Part shown: positions 8,824 to 19,221 of the stretch, one piece after another
Layout of the letters: each line of letters begins with the position of its first letter
How positions within the stretch are numbered: the first letter of the stretch is position 1
Source of the DNA: Shimia thalassica
GTDB taxonomy: Bacteria > Pseudomonadota > Alphaproteobacteria > Rhodobacterales > Rhodobacteraceae
NCBI RefSeq assembly: GCF_001458215.1
Contig: NZ_CYTW01000004.1
Span: 186,001-250,000 of the forward strand
Reading direction: 5' to 3'
DNA length: 64,000 bases
The notes under the pieces: generated by a model
Database searches by the model: none
What the model was told of the DNA's origin: nothing
What the model saw: only the letters and a program-made list of their open reading frames with translations
Program-made: the position numbers and the translations under genes

Positions 8824-11217
8824 ATGGCTACCCCTCTTCCCTCTCATGCTTCGGTCGTCGTCATCGGCGGCGGCATCATGGGCTGCTCAACTCTTTATCA
8901 CCTTGCCAAGATGGGCGTGACGGACGCGATCCTTCTGGAACGCAACAAGCTTACAAGTGGTACAACCTGGCACTCGGCCGCTCAGGTCCGTGCGCTGCGT
9001 CATTCGCAAAACCTCACGCGGATGATCCAGTATTCGGTCGACCTCTATTCGCAGCTTGAAGAAGAAACCGGCCAAAATGTTGGCTGGATTCAAAAAGGGT
9101 CTTTGTCGATTGCGACAAATCCAGACCGTTTGATTCACGTAAAGCGCCAAGAAGCATTGGCGCATGCCTATGGAATTGACGCTTCGTCCGTATCCGCAGA
9201 AGAAGCCAAAGAACGCTGGCCGCTCATGAACGCTGATGATGTTCTGGGGGCTGTCTGGTCTCCGGATGACGGACGCGTGTCCCCTTCCGATGTTTGTGCA
9301 GCACTCGTAAAGGCCGCCAAACGTTTGGGCGCCAAGATTTTCGAAGACACAGGCGTGACTGGCATCCTGACTGAAAACGGTCGGGTAAAAGGGGTGGAAA
9401 CCACGCAGGGCACCGTGATGTGCGACTCGATTGCGTTGTGCACAGGTCTTTGGTCCCGCGAATTGGGGGCCATGGCGGGCGCAGAGGTGCCTGCGCTTGC
9501 GTGTGAACACTTTTATCTGCTCACCAAACCGATTGATGGCATCGTTGGAAACACCCCGACGCTCTCTGATCATGACAACCATCTTTATATTCGCGACGAT
9601 TCTGGCGGTCTTCTGGTCGGCTGTTTCGAACCAATGGGCAAGCCAATCGCGCCCGGAGTTCTTGACGAAAGTTTTGAGTTTGGCCTTCTGGGCGAAGATT
9701 GGGATCATTTCGAGCCGATGATGATGAATGCATTGCATCGCTTGCCCGCGCTTGAAACCGCAGAGGTGAAAATGCTTCTGAACGGCCCGGAGAGCTTTAC
9801 ACCGGATGGTACTTTCATGCTGGGGGAAACCGCCGAAACCAAAGGCTTGTTCCTTGGGTGTGGTATGAATTCGGTCGGGATCGCGTCTGGCGGTGGCGCA
9901 GGCATGAATCTGGCGCATTGTATCGTCGAGGGACGCACGGCCTATGATCTTACCGAGGCTGATGCCAAACGTTTTGCACCCGTTTTCAACAACATCGACC
10001 ACTTGATGGCACGTGCACCGGAAATCCTTGGCACCCACTATGACATCGCCTTTCCGGGGAAACAGTTGTCCACTGCCCGCAACCTGCGTGCCCTTCCATT
10101 AGAGGCCGAGTATAAGGCCGCAGGCGCGCATATGGGGCAGTTCTATGGTTGGGAACGCCCATTGTACTTTGGAAAAACAGCCGAACCCGCGATGACATTT
10201 GCCCAGCCCGACTGGTTTGAGCAGGTCCGCGACGAAGTCACCGCAGCGCATGCAAGCGCCGCGATCTTTGATGCCTCTTCATTTGGCAAGATCGAAGTAC
10301 AAGGCCCAGACGCCGAGGCGTTTTTGCTCAAAACCTGTGCGGGCTTTATGGGCCGCGCCCCCGGATCAGTGATCTATACGTCCGTTCTGAATGAACGCGG
10401 CACTTTCGAGTCCGACATCACCGCACAACGCATTGCCACAGATCACTATCGTCTGTTTGTGGGAACAAATGCCATCAAACGCGATCTGAGCTGGTTCCAA
10501 AGCCATTCCGAAGGTTTCGACGTCACCCTCACAGACAGCACAGAAGACTATGCCGTTCTTGGACTTATGGGCCCCGAGGCGGCAAGGATTGTGACCGAGT
10601 GCGGTGCGCCAGAGCTGAACACGCTTGGGTATTTCAAGGTTGGACCGGCGCATATTGCAGGAAAACATGTGCGTGCAGCGCGGCTCTCCTATGTCGGAGA
10701 AGCTGGCTGGGAGATCACGATGAAGGCCGAAAATGCATCAGCCGTCTATGCGGCGCTGATCGCGGCTGGTGCAAAGCCGGCGGGCCTGTTCGCCCAAAGT
10801 TCTATGCGGATCGAAAAAGGGTTCTGCGCGATGGGTCATGAGCTGGACAGCGACGTCTCGCCCGTAGAAACCGGTCTTGATTTCGCGACACGAAAAAAGG
10901 GCGGATTTATCGGGGCAGAGGCCCTTGCCAAACGCAGGGCAGATGGTGGCGTGTCTCATATCGTTTCGCTTAAACTGGATGATGAAAGCGCCGTGCCGTT
11001 AGGACACGAACCGATTTATCGGAATGGCAAAATCGTTGGCCAGACCAGTTCCTGCGCCTTTGGATATCGTGTGGGCAAGCCGATTGCCTTGGGCCACATT
11101 CAAGATACCTTGGAAGATGGCGCTCGTGTTCAGGTCGATATTGCGCGTAAACTTTTTGATGCAACAATAACCCTCGGGCCTCTGTTTGATCCCGACGGGT
11201 TGCGAATGAAGGCCTAG
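8824..11217 (+). CDS. FAD-dependent oxidoreductase with GcvT domains (dimethylglycine/sarcosine dehydrogenase-like)
   Basis: A 797-residue enzyme; the ATG at 8824 follows AGGAA. The N-terminal half is a DAO-type flavoprotein with the dinucleotide motif GGGIMG at residues 15-20. The motif SGTTWHS places His50 where dimethylglycine dehydrogenases link FAD covalently. The C-terminal half (about 400-797) holds the FAO_M, GcvT and GcvT C-terminal barrel folds (GPDAEAFLLKTCAG, YVGEAGWEI, SSMRIEKGFCAMGHEL), which bind tetrahydrofolate and capture the formaldehyde-level carbon. Likely reaction: oxidative demethylation of an N-methyl amino acid. First gene of an operon with a BKACE enzyme (3 bases downstream) and an aminotransferase. 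Confidence 0.9.
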   Translation: MATPLPSHASVVVIGGGIMGCSTLYHLAKMGVTDAILLERNKLTSGTTWHSAAQVRALRHSQNLTRMIQYSVDLYSQLEEETGQNVGWIQKGSLSIATNPDRLIHVKRQEALAHAYGIDASSVSAEEAKERWPLMNADDVLGAVWSPDDGRVSPSDVCAALVKAAKRLGAKIFEDTGVTGILTENGRVKGVETTQGTVMCDSIALCTGLWSRELGAMAGAEVPALACEHFYLLTKPIDGIVGNTPTLSDHDNHLYIRDDSGGLLVGCFEPMGKPIAPGVLDESFEFGLLGEDWDHFEPMMMNALHRLPALETAEVKMLLNGPESFTPDGTFMLGETAETKGLFLGCGMNSVGIASGGGAGMNLAHCIVEGRTAYDLTEADAKRFAPVFNNIDHLMARAPEILGTHYDIAFPGKQLSTARNLRALPLEAEYKAAGAHMGQFYGWERPLYFGKTAEPAMTFAQPDWFEQVRDEVTAAHASAAIFDASSFGKIEVQGPDAEAFLLKTCAGFMGRAPGSVIYTSVLNERGTFESDITAQRIATDHYRLFVGTNAIKRDLSWFQSHSEGFDVTLTDSTEDYAVLGLMGPEAARIVTECGAPELNTLGYFKVGPAHIAGKHVRAARLSYVGEAGWEITMKAENASAVYAALIAAGAKPAGLFAQSSMRIEKGFCAMGHELDSDVSPVETGLDFATRKKGGFIGAEALAKRRADGGVSHIVSLKLDDESAVPLGHEPIYRNGKIVGQTSSCAFGYRVGKPIALGHIQDTLEDGARVQVDIARKLFDATITLGPLFDPDGLRMKA

Positions 11218-11220
11218 CAA

Positions 11221-11979
11221 ATGACGCAACCATATATCCTTGTCGCACCGAATGGCGCGCGGCGTGGGCACGACGATCATATCGCCCTGCCCGTAACCAC
11301 AAAGGAAATTGTCGAGACTGCAACGGCGTGCCAGTTGGCTGGTGCAAATGGCCTTCATTTGCATGTCCGCGACGCAGACGGACAGCATTCGCTGGACGGG
11401 GGGCGTTATTTGGAAACTCTGGCAGCCCTCGAAGACGCTGTGCCCGAGCTGGATCTTCAAATCACCACAGAAGCGGCAGGTGTTTTTGATGTTGCTTCCC
11501 AACTTGACTGCCTCAAACACGTCAAGCCGGCCTGGGCGTCCATTTCGGTGCGCGAGATCGACCGCTCGCCGGAACTGGCGGACCATGTTTTTGGTCTGTG
11601 TGCGGAGCAAGGTACGCGAGTGCAGCATATTCTCTATGATGCAAAAGACGCCGCCCTGCTGGATCACTGGCAGGCAAACGGGACAGTGCGGCAGGCCCAG
11701 AGCGACCGCCTGTTTGTATTGGGGCGCTATGCAACGGGGCAACGATCCACACCTGCCGACCTTGACCCGTTTTTGGCCGGTGGTCTCCCGACATCCCCTT
11801 GGATGATTTGCGCCTTCGGACCAGATGAACACGCCTGCCTGACTCGCGCCGCAACACTTGGCGGAGACATACGGGTCGGATTTGAAAACAGCCTGACAAA
11901 TGCATCGGGCACACCATGGAAAGACAACGCCGCATCGGTATCGGCCCTTGTCCAACAGCTGCAAAGAGGCACGTCATGA
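11221..11979 (+). CDS. Beta-keto acid cleavage enzyme (BKACE, DUF849)
   Basis: A 252-residue TIM-barrel enzyme, shorter than the usual 270-310. It shows the zinc-binding HxH (LHLHVRD, His46 and His48), which matches the numbering of the 3-keto-5-aminohexanoate cleavage enzyme Kce. The late GFENSL segment supplies a further conserved acidic residue. The family condenses a beta-keto acid with acetyl-CoA to give acetoacetate and a new acyl-CoA. Substrate specificity within BKACE varies widely (lysine fermentation, carnitine, beta-keto adipate), so none is assigned. It starts 3 bases after the FAD enzyme and overlaps the aminotransferase by four bases (ATGA), so the three are probably co-translated and act in one pathway. 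Confidence 0.87.
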   Translation: MTQPYILVAPNGARRGHDDHIALPVTTKEIVETATACQLAGANGLHLHVRDADGQHSLDGGRYLETLAALEDAVPELDLQITTEAAGVFDVASQLDCLKHVKPAWASISVREIDRSPELADHVFGLCAEQGTRVQHILYDAKDAALLDHWQANGTVRQAQSDRLFVLGRYATGQRSTPADLDPFLAGGLPTSPWMICAFGPDEHACLTRAATLGGDIRVGFENSLTNASGTPWKDNAASVSALVQQLQRGTS

Positions 11980-13301
11980 GCCACGTATTTCCACGCCATA
12001 CCAAAGCGACCCTGCCCACAGCCACTGGTGGGGACGGATGCTATTTGATTGACTCGGACGGCAAGCGTTATCTGGATTGTGGCGATGCGGCTGTTTCATG
12101 TTTGGGGCATTCCGATCAGGCCGTCATAGCCGCCGTACAGGAACAAGTCGCAAAGATCGCTTTTGCCCACAGCGGATTCATGACGTCAGAACCGGCTGAA
12201 CAACTGGCGGATCTGCTGATCCAACACGCGCCGGGTGATCTGGATCGGGTGTATTTTGTTTCTGGTGGCTCGGAGGCAACGGAAAGCGCAATCAAACTGG
12301 CCCGCCAGTATTATCTCGAGATCGGCCAACCCGAACGGCGCCACGTGATTGCCCGCAAACAAAGCTATCACGGCAACACTCTTGGTGCCCTGTCTGCTGG
12401 CGGCAACGAATGGCGACGTGCGCAATTTGCACCGCTTCTGGTCGAGATGAGCCACATTGCGCCCTGTTATGAATACACTGGTCGCGCGGACGACGAGAGC
12501 AGTTTTGACTATGGGCAACGCGTTGCGAACGAACTGGAAACTGAAATTCTGCGCGTTGGGCCCGAAGCAGTCATGGCATTTATGTCCGAACCTGTGGTTG
12601 GCGCGACACTTGGGGCTGTGACGGCCGTTGAAGGGTATTACAAACGTATCCGCGAAATTTGCGACCAATACGGCGTGTTGCTTATCCTTGACGAGGTGAT
12701 GTGCGGCATGGGCCGCACGGGGCATCTGTTTGCCTGTGATCATGACGGAATTGCGCCTGACATCTTGTGCATCGCCAAAGGTCTTGGTGCGGGGTATCAG
12801 CCGATTGGCGCAATGCTTTGCACCGACAAGATCTACAGTGCCATTGAAACAGGATCGGGTTTTTTCCAACACGGACACACCTATCTTGGTCATCCGGTGG
12901 CGACGGCCGCCGCTCTTGCTGTTGTACAGGAGTTGATAGGCCGAGACCTTCCGGCGCGCGCCCAGACCATGGGGGAAAAGCTGCAATCAGCGTTGGAGGC
13001 AGCATTTGGTCAACATGCGCACGTCGGCGACATTCGCGGGCGGGGATTGTTCCGAGGCATCGAAATAGTCGAAGATCGCGATAGCAAAAAGCCGTTTGAT
13101 CCCGCGCTTGGCATTGCGGGCAAGCTTAAGAAAGCCGCTTTTGAAGAAGGGCTGATTTGTTACCCCATGGCCGGAACACGTGATGGCAGACATGGTGATC
13201 ACGTCCTGCTGGCGCCACCATTCATCATCGAAGAGACACAGATTGACGAATTGGTGGTAAAACTGGCATCTGCGATGGTAAAAGTTTTGCCAGCGCCCTG
13301 A
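11976..13301 (+). CDS. Class III (omega) aminotransferase, PLP-dependent
   Basis: A 441-residue fold-type I aminotransferase. The start at 11976 is set by the ATGA overlap with the BKACE stop. Recognisable are the N-terminal DSDGKRYLDCGDAAVSCLGH segment, the cofactor loop SGGSEATESAIKLARQYY, the PLP aspartate in LILDEVMCGMGRTG, and the Schiff-base lysine in CIAKGLGAGYQPIGA. Family members use omega-amino acids, beta-alanine, taurine, diamines or aromatic amines as donors. In this operon it could produce the beta-keto or aldehyde substrate of the neighbouring enzymes. Confidence 0.92.
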   Translation: MSHVFPRHTKATLPTATGGDGCYLIDSDGKRYLDCGDAAVSCLGHSDQAVIAAVQEQVAKIAFAHSGFMTSEPAEQLADLLIQHAPGDLDRVYFVSGGSEATESAIKLARQYYLEIGQPERRHVIARKQSYHGNTLGALSAGGNEWRRAQFAPLLVEMSHIAPCYEYTGRADDESSFDYGQRVANELETEILRVGPEAVMAFMSEPVVGATLGAVTAVEGYYKRIREICDQYGVLLILDEVMCGMGRTGHLFACDHDGIAPDILCIAKGLGAGYQPIGAMLCTDKIYSAIETGSGFFQHGHTYLGHPVATAAALAVVQELIGRDLPARAQTMGEKLQSALEAAFGQHAHVGDIRGRGLFRGIEIVEDRDSKKPFDPALGIAGKLKKAAFEEGLICYPMAGTRDGRHGDHVLLAPPFIIEETQIDELVVKLASAMVKVLPAP

Positions 13302-13452
13302 GGAACTTTGATTGCGGCAGGTGGAGGTCTCGCAGTTGGCCTTACCTTGTTTTATTGAGACGCAGCCATGCTCCTCTGCCGCTTATTAAGAGCCACCGAA
13401 GGCGCCTGCTCCTTGCGCTTTGATGGGCCCAAGGACCTGTGAAATTCGAACA

Positions 13453-14478
13453 ATGACGCATTCAGACTCGTCCGACGTGGACGCCAAATCCGACAAACAG
13501 GGCATTTTGCCCGCTGCCAAGGCAGCGCGCGATGGTGGTCCGGATGTGCTGAATTTCGAAATTTTTGTTCAACCCAAATTTTCAAAGCTTGAACTGTCGG
13601 CGATTGCGGCTGTCCTTGATACTGCAAATGACGTGCAGACGAAGGTGCGGTTCAACTGGACGATTTGCTCGGACACTCCCGGCCTTGTCGCGAATGGTAA
13701 TTTTCTTGTGCGGGCAGAGCCGATTATCGAAGGGGATTTCCTAAAAGACTGCATGATCATCGTGGGTGGCGACGAGTGCAACAGCAACGCCTGGATGAGA
13801 CGGGTCCGGGCAATGCAACGGCACAAACGCCCCGTTGTCATGCTCTCAGATGCAGCCACCGAATTTGTCAAAACAACCCGTCAGGCTGCCCTGCCTGCAA
13901 CAACGCATTGGCGTGACATACCGATCCTGAATGAAATCGACGATTTTTCCGGTTTGTCTACCAAGCTCGCGGAGTATGGAAACAACATTCTCACCTGTGC
14001 CGGCAGGGGTCATACGCTTGACCTTATGTTCAATCTGGTTGCCGACTTTATGACGCCCCACGAAAAGGCAGACATGGCCAGCCTGCTGATGCTGGACAGT
14101 GTCAGAGGGTTTCACCGTGAGCAGCCCAAAGGCCATGCACAAGGCAACACCTTTCTCGAAGGGCCGCTAAAGCGTGCCATCCAATTGATGGAAGATACCA
14201 TTGAAGAACCCCTCCCCATCGGAGAGCTTGCAGATCAGGTCGGGATTTCCACGCGACAGCTTGAGCGGTTGTTTAAAATCCGGCTCAACAGTTCGCCCGC
14301 AAAGACATACAAAAAGATCCGACTGAAACGGGCGCGATCTCTGGTCGTTGAGACACGCATTTCGCTGCTTGAAATTGCGATCGCCTGCGGTTTTTCAAGC
14401 ACGACGTCAATGTCCAAGGCGTTTCGACAGGCGCACGGCGTCACGCCGAACCATCTGCGCAAAAAGCCCAAAGAATAG
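13453..14478 (+). CDS. GlxA-family AraC transcriptional regulator (DJ-1/PfpI-like domain plus AraC HTH)
   Basis: A 341-residue regulator. Residues about 25-210 form a glutamine-amidotransferase-like sensor domain (FEIFVQPKFSKLELSAI ... CMIIVGGDE ... CAGRGHTLDLMFNLV). Residues about 235-335 hold two AraC helix-turn-helix units (PIGELADQVGISTRQLERLFK, LLEIAIACGFSSTTSMSKAFRQAHG). Regulators of this architecture control carnitine, glycine betaine and arginine catabolism in several proteobacteria, which suits the upstream dehydrogenase/BKACE/aminotransferase operon. The start is uncertain: an in-frame ATG at 13423 would add ten residues, and neither site has a well-spaced ribosome-binding site (AAGGA lies 17 bases before 13453). 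Confidence 0.85.
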   Translation: MTHSDSSDVDAKSDKQGILPAAKAARDGGPDVLNFEIFVQPKFSKLELSAIAAVLDTANDVQTKVRFNWTICSDTPGLVANGNFLVRAEPIIEGDFLKDCMIIVGGDECNSNAWMRRVRAMQRHKRPVVMLSDAATEFVKTTRQAALPATTHWRDIPILNEIDDFSGLSTKLAEYGNNILTCAGRGHTLDLMFNLVADFMTPHEKADMASLLMLDSVRGFHREQPKGHAQGNTFLEGPLKRAIQLMEDTIEEPLPIGELADQVGISTRQLERLFKIRLNSSPAKTYKKIRLKRARSLVVETRISLLEIAIACGFSSTTSMSKAFRQAHGVTPNHLRKKPKE

Positions 14479-14600
14479 CATCGGGCACAGTCGATAATGG
14501 CTTTTTCGACACGATCCTAAATGTTGGAAAGCGTATGTGCCACACACCCGAGCGGGTTATGACCTGCTTCCAATTTGCAGGGTGACTTGCCTGCCCTCGA

Positions 14601-14629
14601 TTGCTATGCAGACGCAGAAACACTATTTT
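14601..14629 (+). promoter_or_regulatory. Candidate sigma-70 promoter of the rhamnose operon
   Basis: TTGCTA (14601-14606), a 17-base spacer and TATTTT (14624-14629) lie just upstream of rfbC. Both hexamers are imperfect. The position, in a gap after the regulator gene and before a tightly packed four-gene operon, supports it. Confidence 0.35.
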
Positions 14630-14646
14630 TAAATGTGAGATTCATC

Positions 14647-15210
14647 GTGACTGTCGAAAGTACTGCTCTGCCGGGCGTTCTGCTGATTACCCCGGCTCGT
14701 TTTGGAGACCACCGCGGCTTTTTTAGCGAAAGCTGGAACCGCCAGCGCATGGTCGAAAACGGCGTCGACATTGATTTTGTTCAAGACAACCATTCTTTGT
14801 CCCGCGAAGTCGGCACGGTTCGTGGTTTGCACTTTCAATCGCCGCCACATGCACAGGCCAAATTGGTGCGTTGCGGCAAGGGCAGCCTGTTCGACGTGGC
14901 TGTCGATATTCGCAAAGGCAGCCCGACGTTCGGCCGCTGGATCGGCGAAGAGTTGAGCTTTGAAAACGGCAAACAGCTTTTGATTCCGGCCGGTTTCCTG
15001 CACGGATTTGTCACGCGCGAACCAGACACCGAGATCATTTACAAATGTTCGGATTATTACTCTCCTGAATGCGACGGGGCGGTCCGGTTTGATGACCCTG
15101 ATATCGCGATTGACTGGAATATGGGCGACGTTGCAGCGGTCTTGTCTGACAAAGACACAGCCGCTCCGTTCCTGAAAGATTTTGACAGCCCGTTTGTCTA
15201 CGAAGGATAA
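14647..15210 (+). CDS. rfbC: dTDP-4-dehydrorhamnose 3,5-epimerase
   Basis: Third enzyme of dTDP-L-rhamnose synthesis: it epimerises dTDP-4-keto-6-deoxyglucose at C3 and C5. The GTG at 14647 gives TVESTALPGVLLITPARFGDHRG, which matches the usual RfbC N-terminus and length (187 residues). The frame stays open upstream without similarity, and a second GTG lies at 14635. Catalytic features seen: RGLHFQ with the active-site histidine, the YKCSDYY segment with the tyrosine, and PAGFLHGF. First gene of rfbCBDA; rfbB begins 3 bases after the stop. Confidence 0.95.
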   Translation: MTVESTALPGVLLITPARFGDHRGFFSESWNRQRMVENGVDIDFVQDNHSLSREVGTVRGLHFQSPPHAQAKLVRCGKGSLFDVAVDIRKGSPTFGRWIGEELSFENGKQLLIPAGFLHGFVTREPDTEIIYKCSDYYSPECDGAVRFDDPDIAIDWNMGDVAAVLSDKDTAAPFLKDFDSPFVYEG

Positions 15211-15213
15211 AAC

Positions 15214-16263
15214 ATGAAACTGCTTGTGACCGGCGGTGCCGGCTTCATCGGGTCCGCTGTCGTCCGTCTGGCGATGTCGCGCGGGCATGAGGTGGTCAAC
15301 CTTGACGCACTGACCTATGCGGCGTGTCTCGAAAATGTGGCGGATGTGTCCGACAGCCCGAACTACGCCTTTGAAAAGGCCGACATTCGCGATCGCGCCG
15401 CGCTGGATCGTGTGTTTGAAACGCACAAGCCAGATGTGGTGATGCACCTTGCTGCGGAAAGCCATGTGGACCGCTCGATTGATGGTCCGGGCGACTTTAT
15501 CGAAACCAATATCACCGGCACATACAATATGCTGGAAGCCGCGCGCAGCTATTGGGTGCAGAACGGCAAACCCGAGAGCTTCCGCTTTCATCATATCTCG
15601 ACCGACGAGGTTTACGGATCGCTTCCCAACGATCCCGAGGTGATGTTCACCGAAGAGACACCCTATGATCCCCGCTCTCCGTATTCGGCCTCGAAGGCGA
15701 GTTCGGATCATCTGGTGCGCGCCTGGAACGAGACTTACGGGTTGCCTGTTGTTCTGACCAATTGCTCAAACAACTATGGTCCCTATCACTTTCCGGAGAA
15801 ACTGATCCCGGTGATCATCCTGAATGCGCTCGCTGGAAAAGAGCTGCCGATTTATGGCGACGGGTCCAACATCCGCGACTGGCTCTATGTTGAAGATCAC
15901 GCTGATGCTCTTTTGCTTGTGATGGAAAAGGGTGAACTGGGTCGCTCGTACAACATTGGCGGCGAAAACGAACGCACCAATCTTGAACTGGTCCAGACGC
16001 TTTGTGGCATTCTGGACGGCCTGCGCCCAAAGGCCGAGGGCGTATACGCCGATCAGATCACCTTTGTGACGGATCGCCCGGGCCACGACGCACGATATGC
16101 CATTGATCCGACCCGCATCCGGACCGAACTGGGCTGGCGCCCGTCGGTTACGGTTGAAGAGGGGCTGAAGCAAACTGTTCAATGGTATCTGGAAAACGAA
16201 GACTGGTGGCGTCCGCTTCAGGAACGTCATGGTGTCGGGACACGGTTGGGAGTGAAGGCATGA
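15214..16263 (+). CDS. rfbB: dTDP-glucose 4,6-dehydratase
   Basis: A 349-residue extended SDR enzyme that converts dTDP-glucose to dTDP-4-keto-6-deoxyglucose with bound NAD. The Rossmann motif GGAGFIG is at residues 7-13. The signature [10 protein letters not shown] follows, then the catalytic STDEVYGSL (Thr-Asp-Glu) and [14 protein letters not shown] (Tyr-x-x-x-Lys). Full length for the family. Its stop overlaps the rfbD start (ATGA at 16260), which indicates tight coupling. Confidence 0.97.
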   Translation: MKLLVTGGAGFIGSAVVRLAMSRGHEVVNLDALTYAACLENVADVSDSPNYAFEKADIRDRAALDRVFETHKPDVVMHLAAESHVDRSIDGPGDFIETNITGTYNMLEAARSYWVQNGKPESFRFHHISTDEVYGSLPNDPEVMFTEETPYDPRSPYSASKASSDHLVRAWNETYGLPVVLTNCSNNYGPYHFPEKLIPVIILNALAGKELPIYGDGSNIRDWLYVEDHADALLLVMEKGELGRSYNIGGENERTNLELVQTLCGILDGLRPKAEGVYADQITFVTDRPGHDARYAIDPTRIRTELGWRPSVTVEEGLKQTVQWYLENEDWWRPLQERHGVGTRLGVKA

Positions 16264-17123
16264 AGGTTCTGGTATTCGGGGAAATCGGCCAGGTCGGTCA
16301 GGAACTTCAGCGGCGCGCCGGTGATGTCGAATTGGAAATTCGCGGGTTGGACGAGGCGAACTTTGAAGACCCCGAAGCCTGTGCCGCATTTGTCGCGGCA
16401 ACAGACGCAGATGCCGTCATCAATGCCGTGGCCTATACCGCGGTCGACAAAGCCGAAGAACAGGAAGACCTTGCTCTGGCCATCAACGGCACCACGCCTG
16501 GCGCGCTGGCGCGGGCGGCGGCAGAACGTGGCCTGCCCTTCGTGCACATCTCGACGGATTACGTCTTTGACGGAGAAGGCGAAGACGCCTTCCCGACCGA
16601 CTACGCCACAGCCCCACTCGGGGCCTATGGGCGGACCAAACTGGTCGGCGAAGAAGGCGTGCGCGCTGCGGGCGGGACGCATGCGATTTTGCGCACCTCA
16701 TGGGTGGTCTCGTCGCACGGCAACAACTTCGTCAAGACAATGCTGCGCCTTGGGGCTGACCGGGACAAGCTGACCATTGTGGCCGACCAGATCGGCGGGC
16801 CCACCTGTGCAGCGGCCATCGCAGATGCCTGCCTATCTGTCGCGCAACAACTGATCGACGACCCGGCAAAGACCGGCACATATCACTTCTCGGGCGGTCC
16901 CGATGTCAGCTGGGCCGATTTTGCACGCGAGATCTTTGTCCAAAGCGGCACGGATTGCGACGTCGCAGACATCCCCAGCAGCGATTATCCGACACCTGCC
17001 AAACGCCCGCTGAACTCCCGCATGGACAACACCACGACGGAAAGCACTTTTGGCATCAAGCGGTCCGACTGGCGTGAAGGGCTGGCGGAAATACTTGAAG
17101 ATCTTGGAGCAAAAAAGCCATGA
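16260..17123 (+). CDS. rfbD: dTDP-4-dehydrorhamnose reductase
   Basis: A 287-residue SDR enzyme for the last step to dTDP-L-rhamnose. The start at 16260 is fixed by the four-base overlap with rfbB and by the N-terminus [16 protein letters not shown], the NAD(P)H-binding motif. Other hallmarks are [21 protein letters not shown] and the [10 protein letters not shown] catalytic Tyr/Lys pair. It overlaps rfbA by four bases. Confidence 0.96.
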   Translation: MKVLVFGEIGQVGQELQRRAGDVELEIRGLDEANFEDPEACAAFVAATDADAVINAVAYTAVDKAEEQEDLALAINGTTPGALARAAAERGLPFVHISTDYVFDGEGEDAFPTDYATAPLGAYGRTKLVGEEGVRAAGGTHAILRTSWVVSSHGNNFVKTMLRLGADRDKLTIVADQIGGPTCAAAIADACLSVAQQLIDDPAKTGTYHFSGGPDVSWADFAREIFVQSGTDCDVADIPSSDYPTPAKRPLNSRMDNTTTESTFGIKRSDWREGLAEILEDLGAKKP

Positions 17124-18028
17124 CCCAACGCAAAGGTATTATCCTCGCAGGCGGATCAGGCACGCGCCTGTATCCAATTACCATCGGTGTTTCCAAGCAA
17201 TTGCTGCCGATCTATGACAAACCCATGATCTATTACCCGATCAGTGTGCTGATGCTGGCGGGTATTCGCGAAGTGGCCATCATCACCACGCCGCAGGATC
17301 AGGAACAGTTCAAGCGGACACTTGGCGACGGAAGCCAGTGGGGCATGTCGCTGACGTATATTGTGCAGCCGAACCCTGATGGCCTTGCTCAGGCCTATAT
17401 TCTGGCCGAAGACTTTCTGGATGGCGCGCCCTCTGCGTTGGTATTGGGCGACAACATCTTCTTTGGGCACGGTCTGCCGCAATTGCTGGGCAGCGCCGAC
17501 AAGAAGGCCGAAGGCGGCACGGTATTCGGCTACAGGGTCGCCGATCCAGAACGCTATGGCGTTGTTGATTTTGACAGCAACGGACAGGCGATCTCGATCA
17601 TCGAAAAGCCCGAAGTCCCCCCGTCAAACTTTGCCGTGACCGGACTTTACTTTCTGGATGGAACCGCGCCAGAGCGCGCAAAAAAAGTGCAACCCTCGGA
17701 ACGTGGCGAGTTGGAAATCACGACTTTGCTTGAAATGTACCTGCACGAGGGGCAGCTTTCCGTCGAACGTATGGGGCGCGGTTACGCCTGGCTGGATACC
17801 GGAACACACGGAAGCCTGCTTGATGCAGGCAACTTCGTGCGCACTCTGGAAAAACGCCAAGGCCTGCAAACCGGATCGCCTGAAGAAATTGCATACCAGC
17901 AAGGCTGGATTACAGATGAAGAACTTGAACAGCATGCAAACAGGTTTGCCAAGAATGACTATGGCAAGTACCTGAAGGATTTGCTGCCAAAATCTAAAAC
18001 CCCAAAGATGACTACGAAAACAAAGTAG
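17120..18028 (+). CDS. rfbA: Glucose-1-phosphate thymidylyltransferase
   Basis: A 302-residue nucleotidyltransferase that makes dTDP-glucose from dTTP and glucose-1-phosphate, the entry to the rhamnose branch. The pyrophosphorylase signature [13 protein letters not shown] is at the N-terminus, followed by [26 protein letters not shown] and [16 protein letters not shown]. Last of the four rfb genes. The dehydrogenase gene follows after 17 bases with its own AAAGGA ribosome-binding site, so the operon probably continues. Confidence 0.97.
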   Translation: MTQRKGIILAGGSGTRLYPITIGVSKQLLPIYDKPMIYYPISVLMLAGIREVAIITTPQDQEQFKRTLGDGSQWGMSLTYIVQPNPDGLAQAYILAEDFLDGAPSALVLGDNIFFGHGLPQLLGSADKKAEGGTVFGYRVADPERYGVVDFDSNGQAISIIEKPEVPPSNFAVTGLYFLDGTAPERAKKVQPSERGELEITTLLEMYLHEGQLSVERMGRGYAWLDTGTHGSLLDAGNFVRTLEKRQGLQTGSPEEIAYQQGWITDEELEQHANRFAKNDYGKYLKDLLPKSKTPKMTTKTK

Positions 18029-18045
18029 TTTTTGAAAGGATTCCG

Positions 18046-19221
18046 ATGCGTGAATACACTATTGCAGTTGCGGGTATGGGCTATGTCGGCCTTTCCAACG
18101 CAATCCTGCTCGCTCAGAATAACAAAGTTTTTGCCTATGACATTGACGAAGGGCGCATTGCAGCCCTGAAGGAACGTCGGTCCCCGATTGAAGACAAAGA
18201 AGTTCAGGAATACCTGAGCGAAGTGGACCTGAACCTCATTCCAACGAATGATCCGGAAACCGCGTTTGCGAATGCCGACTACATTATTGTGTCGACTCCA
18301 ACGAACTACGATGCTCAGACGAATTTCTTCGATACGTCCAGCGTTGAGGCCGTCATCCGCCAAGTCACCGAGATGAACCCGGACGCGACAATCGTCATCA
18401 AGTCGACCATTCCTGTGGGATACACCGCATCTCTGCCTGAAAAGCTTGGCACCAAAAATGTCATCTTTAGCCCAGAGTTCCTGCGCGAAGGTAAGGCGCT
18501 CTATGACAACCTTTACCCCTCTCGCATTATCGCGGGCGAGCAATCCGAGCGCGCTCGGATTTTTACAGAGCTGCTCAAGCAAGGCGCAAAGTCCGACAAC
18601 GTTTCGGTTCTTCTGACGAACTCTTCCGAAGCAGAAGCCATCAAGCTCTTTGCCAACACGTATCTGGCCATGCGTGTGGCGTACTTCAATGAGTTGGACA
18701 GCTATGCGCTGGCCCACGATCTTGATCCACGGCAAGTCATCGAAGGCGTGTCCCTCGATCCACGTATCGGCAGCCACTACAACAACCCGTCGTTTGGATA
18801 CGGTGGTTATTGCCTGCCCAAAGACACCAAACAGTTGTTGGCAAACTATGACCAGGTTCCTCAAAACATGGTTAGCGCGATTGTTGCGGCAAACATCACC
18901 CGCAAAGATTTTATCGCAGACACGATTATTGCCCGTCAGCCAACCAAAGTTGGCATTTACCGCCTGACCATGAAAACCGGATCTGACAACTTTCGAGACA
19001 GTTCCATTCAGGGCATTATGAAGCGGATCAAGGCTAAAGGCATCGAGGTTGTTGTCTATGAACCCCAGCTGGACGCCGAAGATTTTTATAACTCGCGTGT
19101 TGAGCGCGATATCGAAGCGTTCAAGTCCGATGTTGACCTGATTATCGCCAACAGAATTGATGACATCATCAAGGATGTGTCTGACAAGGTCTTCACACGG
19201 GATCTGTTCGGAACAAGCTAA
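18046..19221 (+). CDS. ugd: UDP-glucose 6-dehydrogenase family nucleotide-sugar dehydrogenase
   Basis: A 391-residue protein of the short (E. coli Ugd-sized) class. The N-terminal NAD fold starts [13 protein letters not shown]. The linker carries [21 protein letters not shown], and the catalytic cysteine lies in [16 protein letters not shown]. The C-terminal UDP-binding domain follows from about residue 300. It oxidises UDP-glucose (or a related UDP-hexose) to the uronic acid, a normal precursor of acidic capsules. It is likely co-transcribed with rfbCBDA. The exact sugar nucleotide cannot be decided from the sequence alone. Confidence 0.92.
   Translation: MREYTIAVAGMGYVGLSNAILLAQNNKVFAYDIDEGRIAALKERRSPIEDKEVQEYLSEVDLNLIPTNDPETAFANADYIIVSTPTNYDAQTNFFDTSSVEAVIRQVTEMNPDATIVIKSTIPVGYTASLPEKLGTKNVIFSPEFLREGKALYDNLYPSRIIAGEQSERARIFTELLKQGAKSDNVSVLLTNSSEAEAIKLFANTYLAMRVAYFNELDSYALAHDLDPRQVIEGVSLDPRIGSHYNNPSFGYGGYCLPKDTKQLLANYDQVPQNMVSAIVAANITRKDFIADTIIARQPTKVGIYRLTMKTGSDNFRDSSIQGIMKRIKAKGIEVVVYEPQLDAEDFYNSRVERDIEAFKSDVDLIIANRIDDIIKDVSDKVFTRDLFGTS

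Noticed and set aside
8887..10038. Long open frame (383 codons) on the minus strand inside the FAD enzyme gene
   Set aside because: Antisense shadow of a confident coding gene; its translation is rich in His, Arg and Cys with no family pattern. The same applies to minus-strand frames at 10999-11964, 12186-12986, 14629-15711 and 17959-18864.
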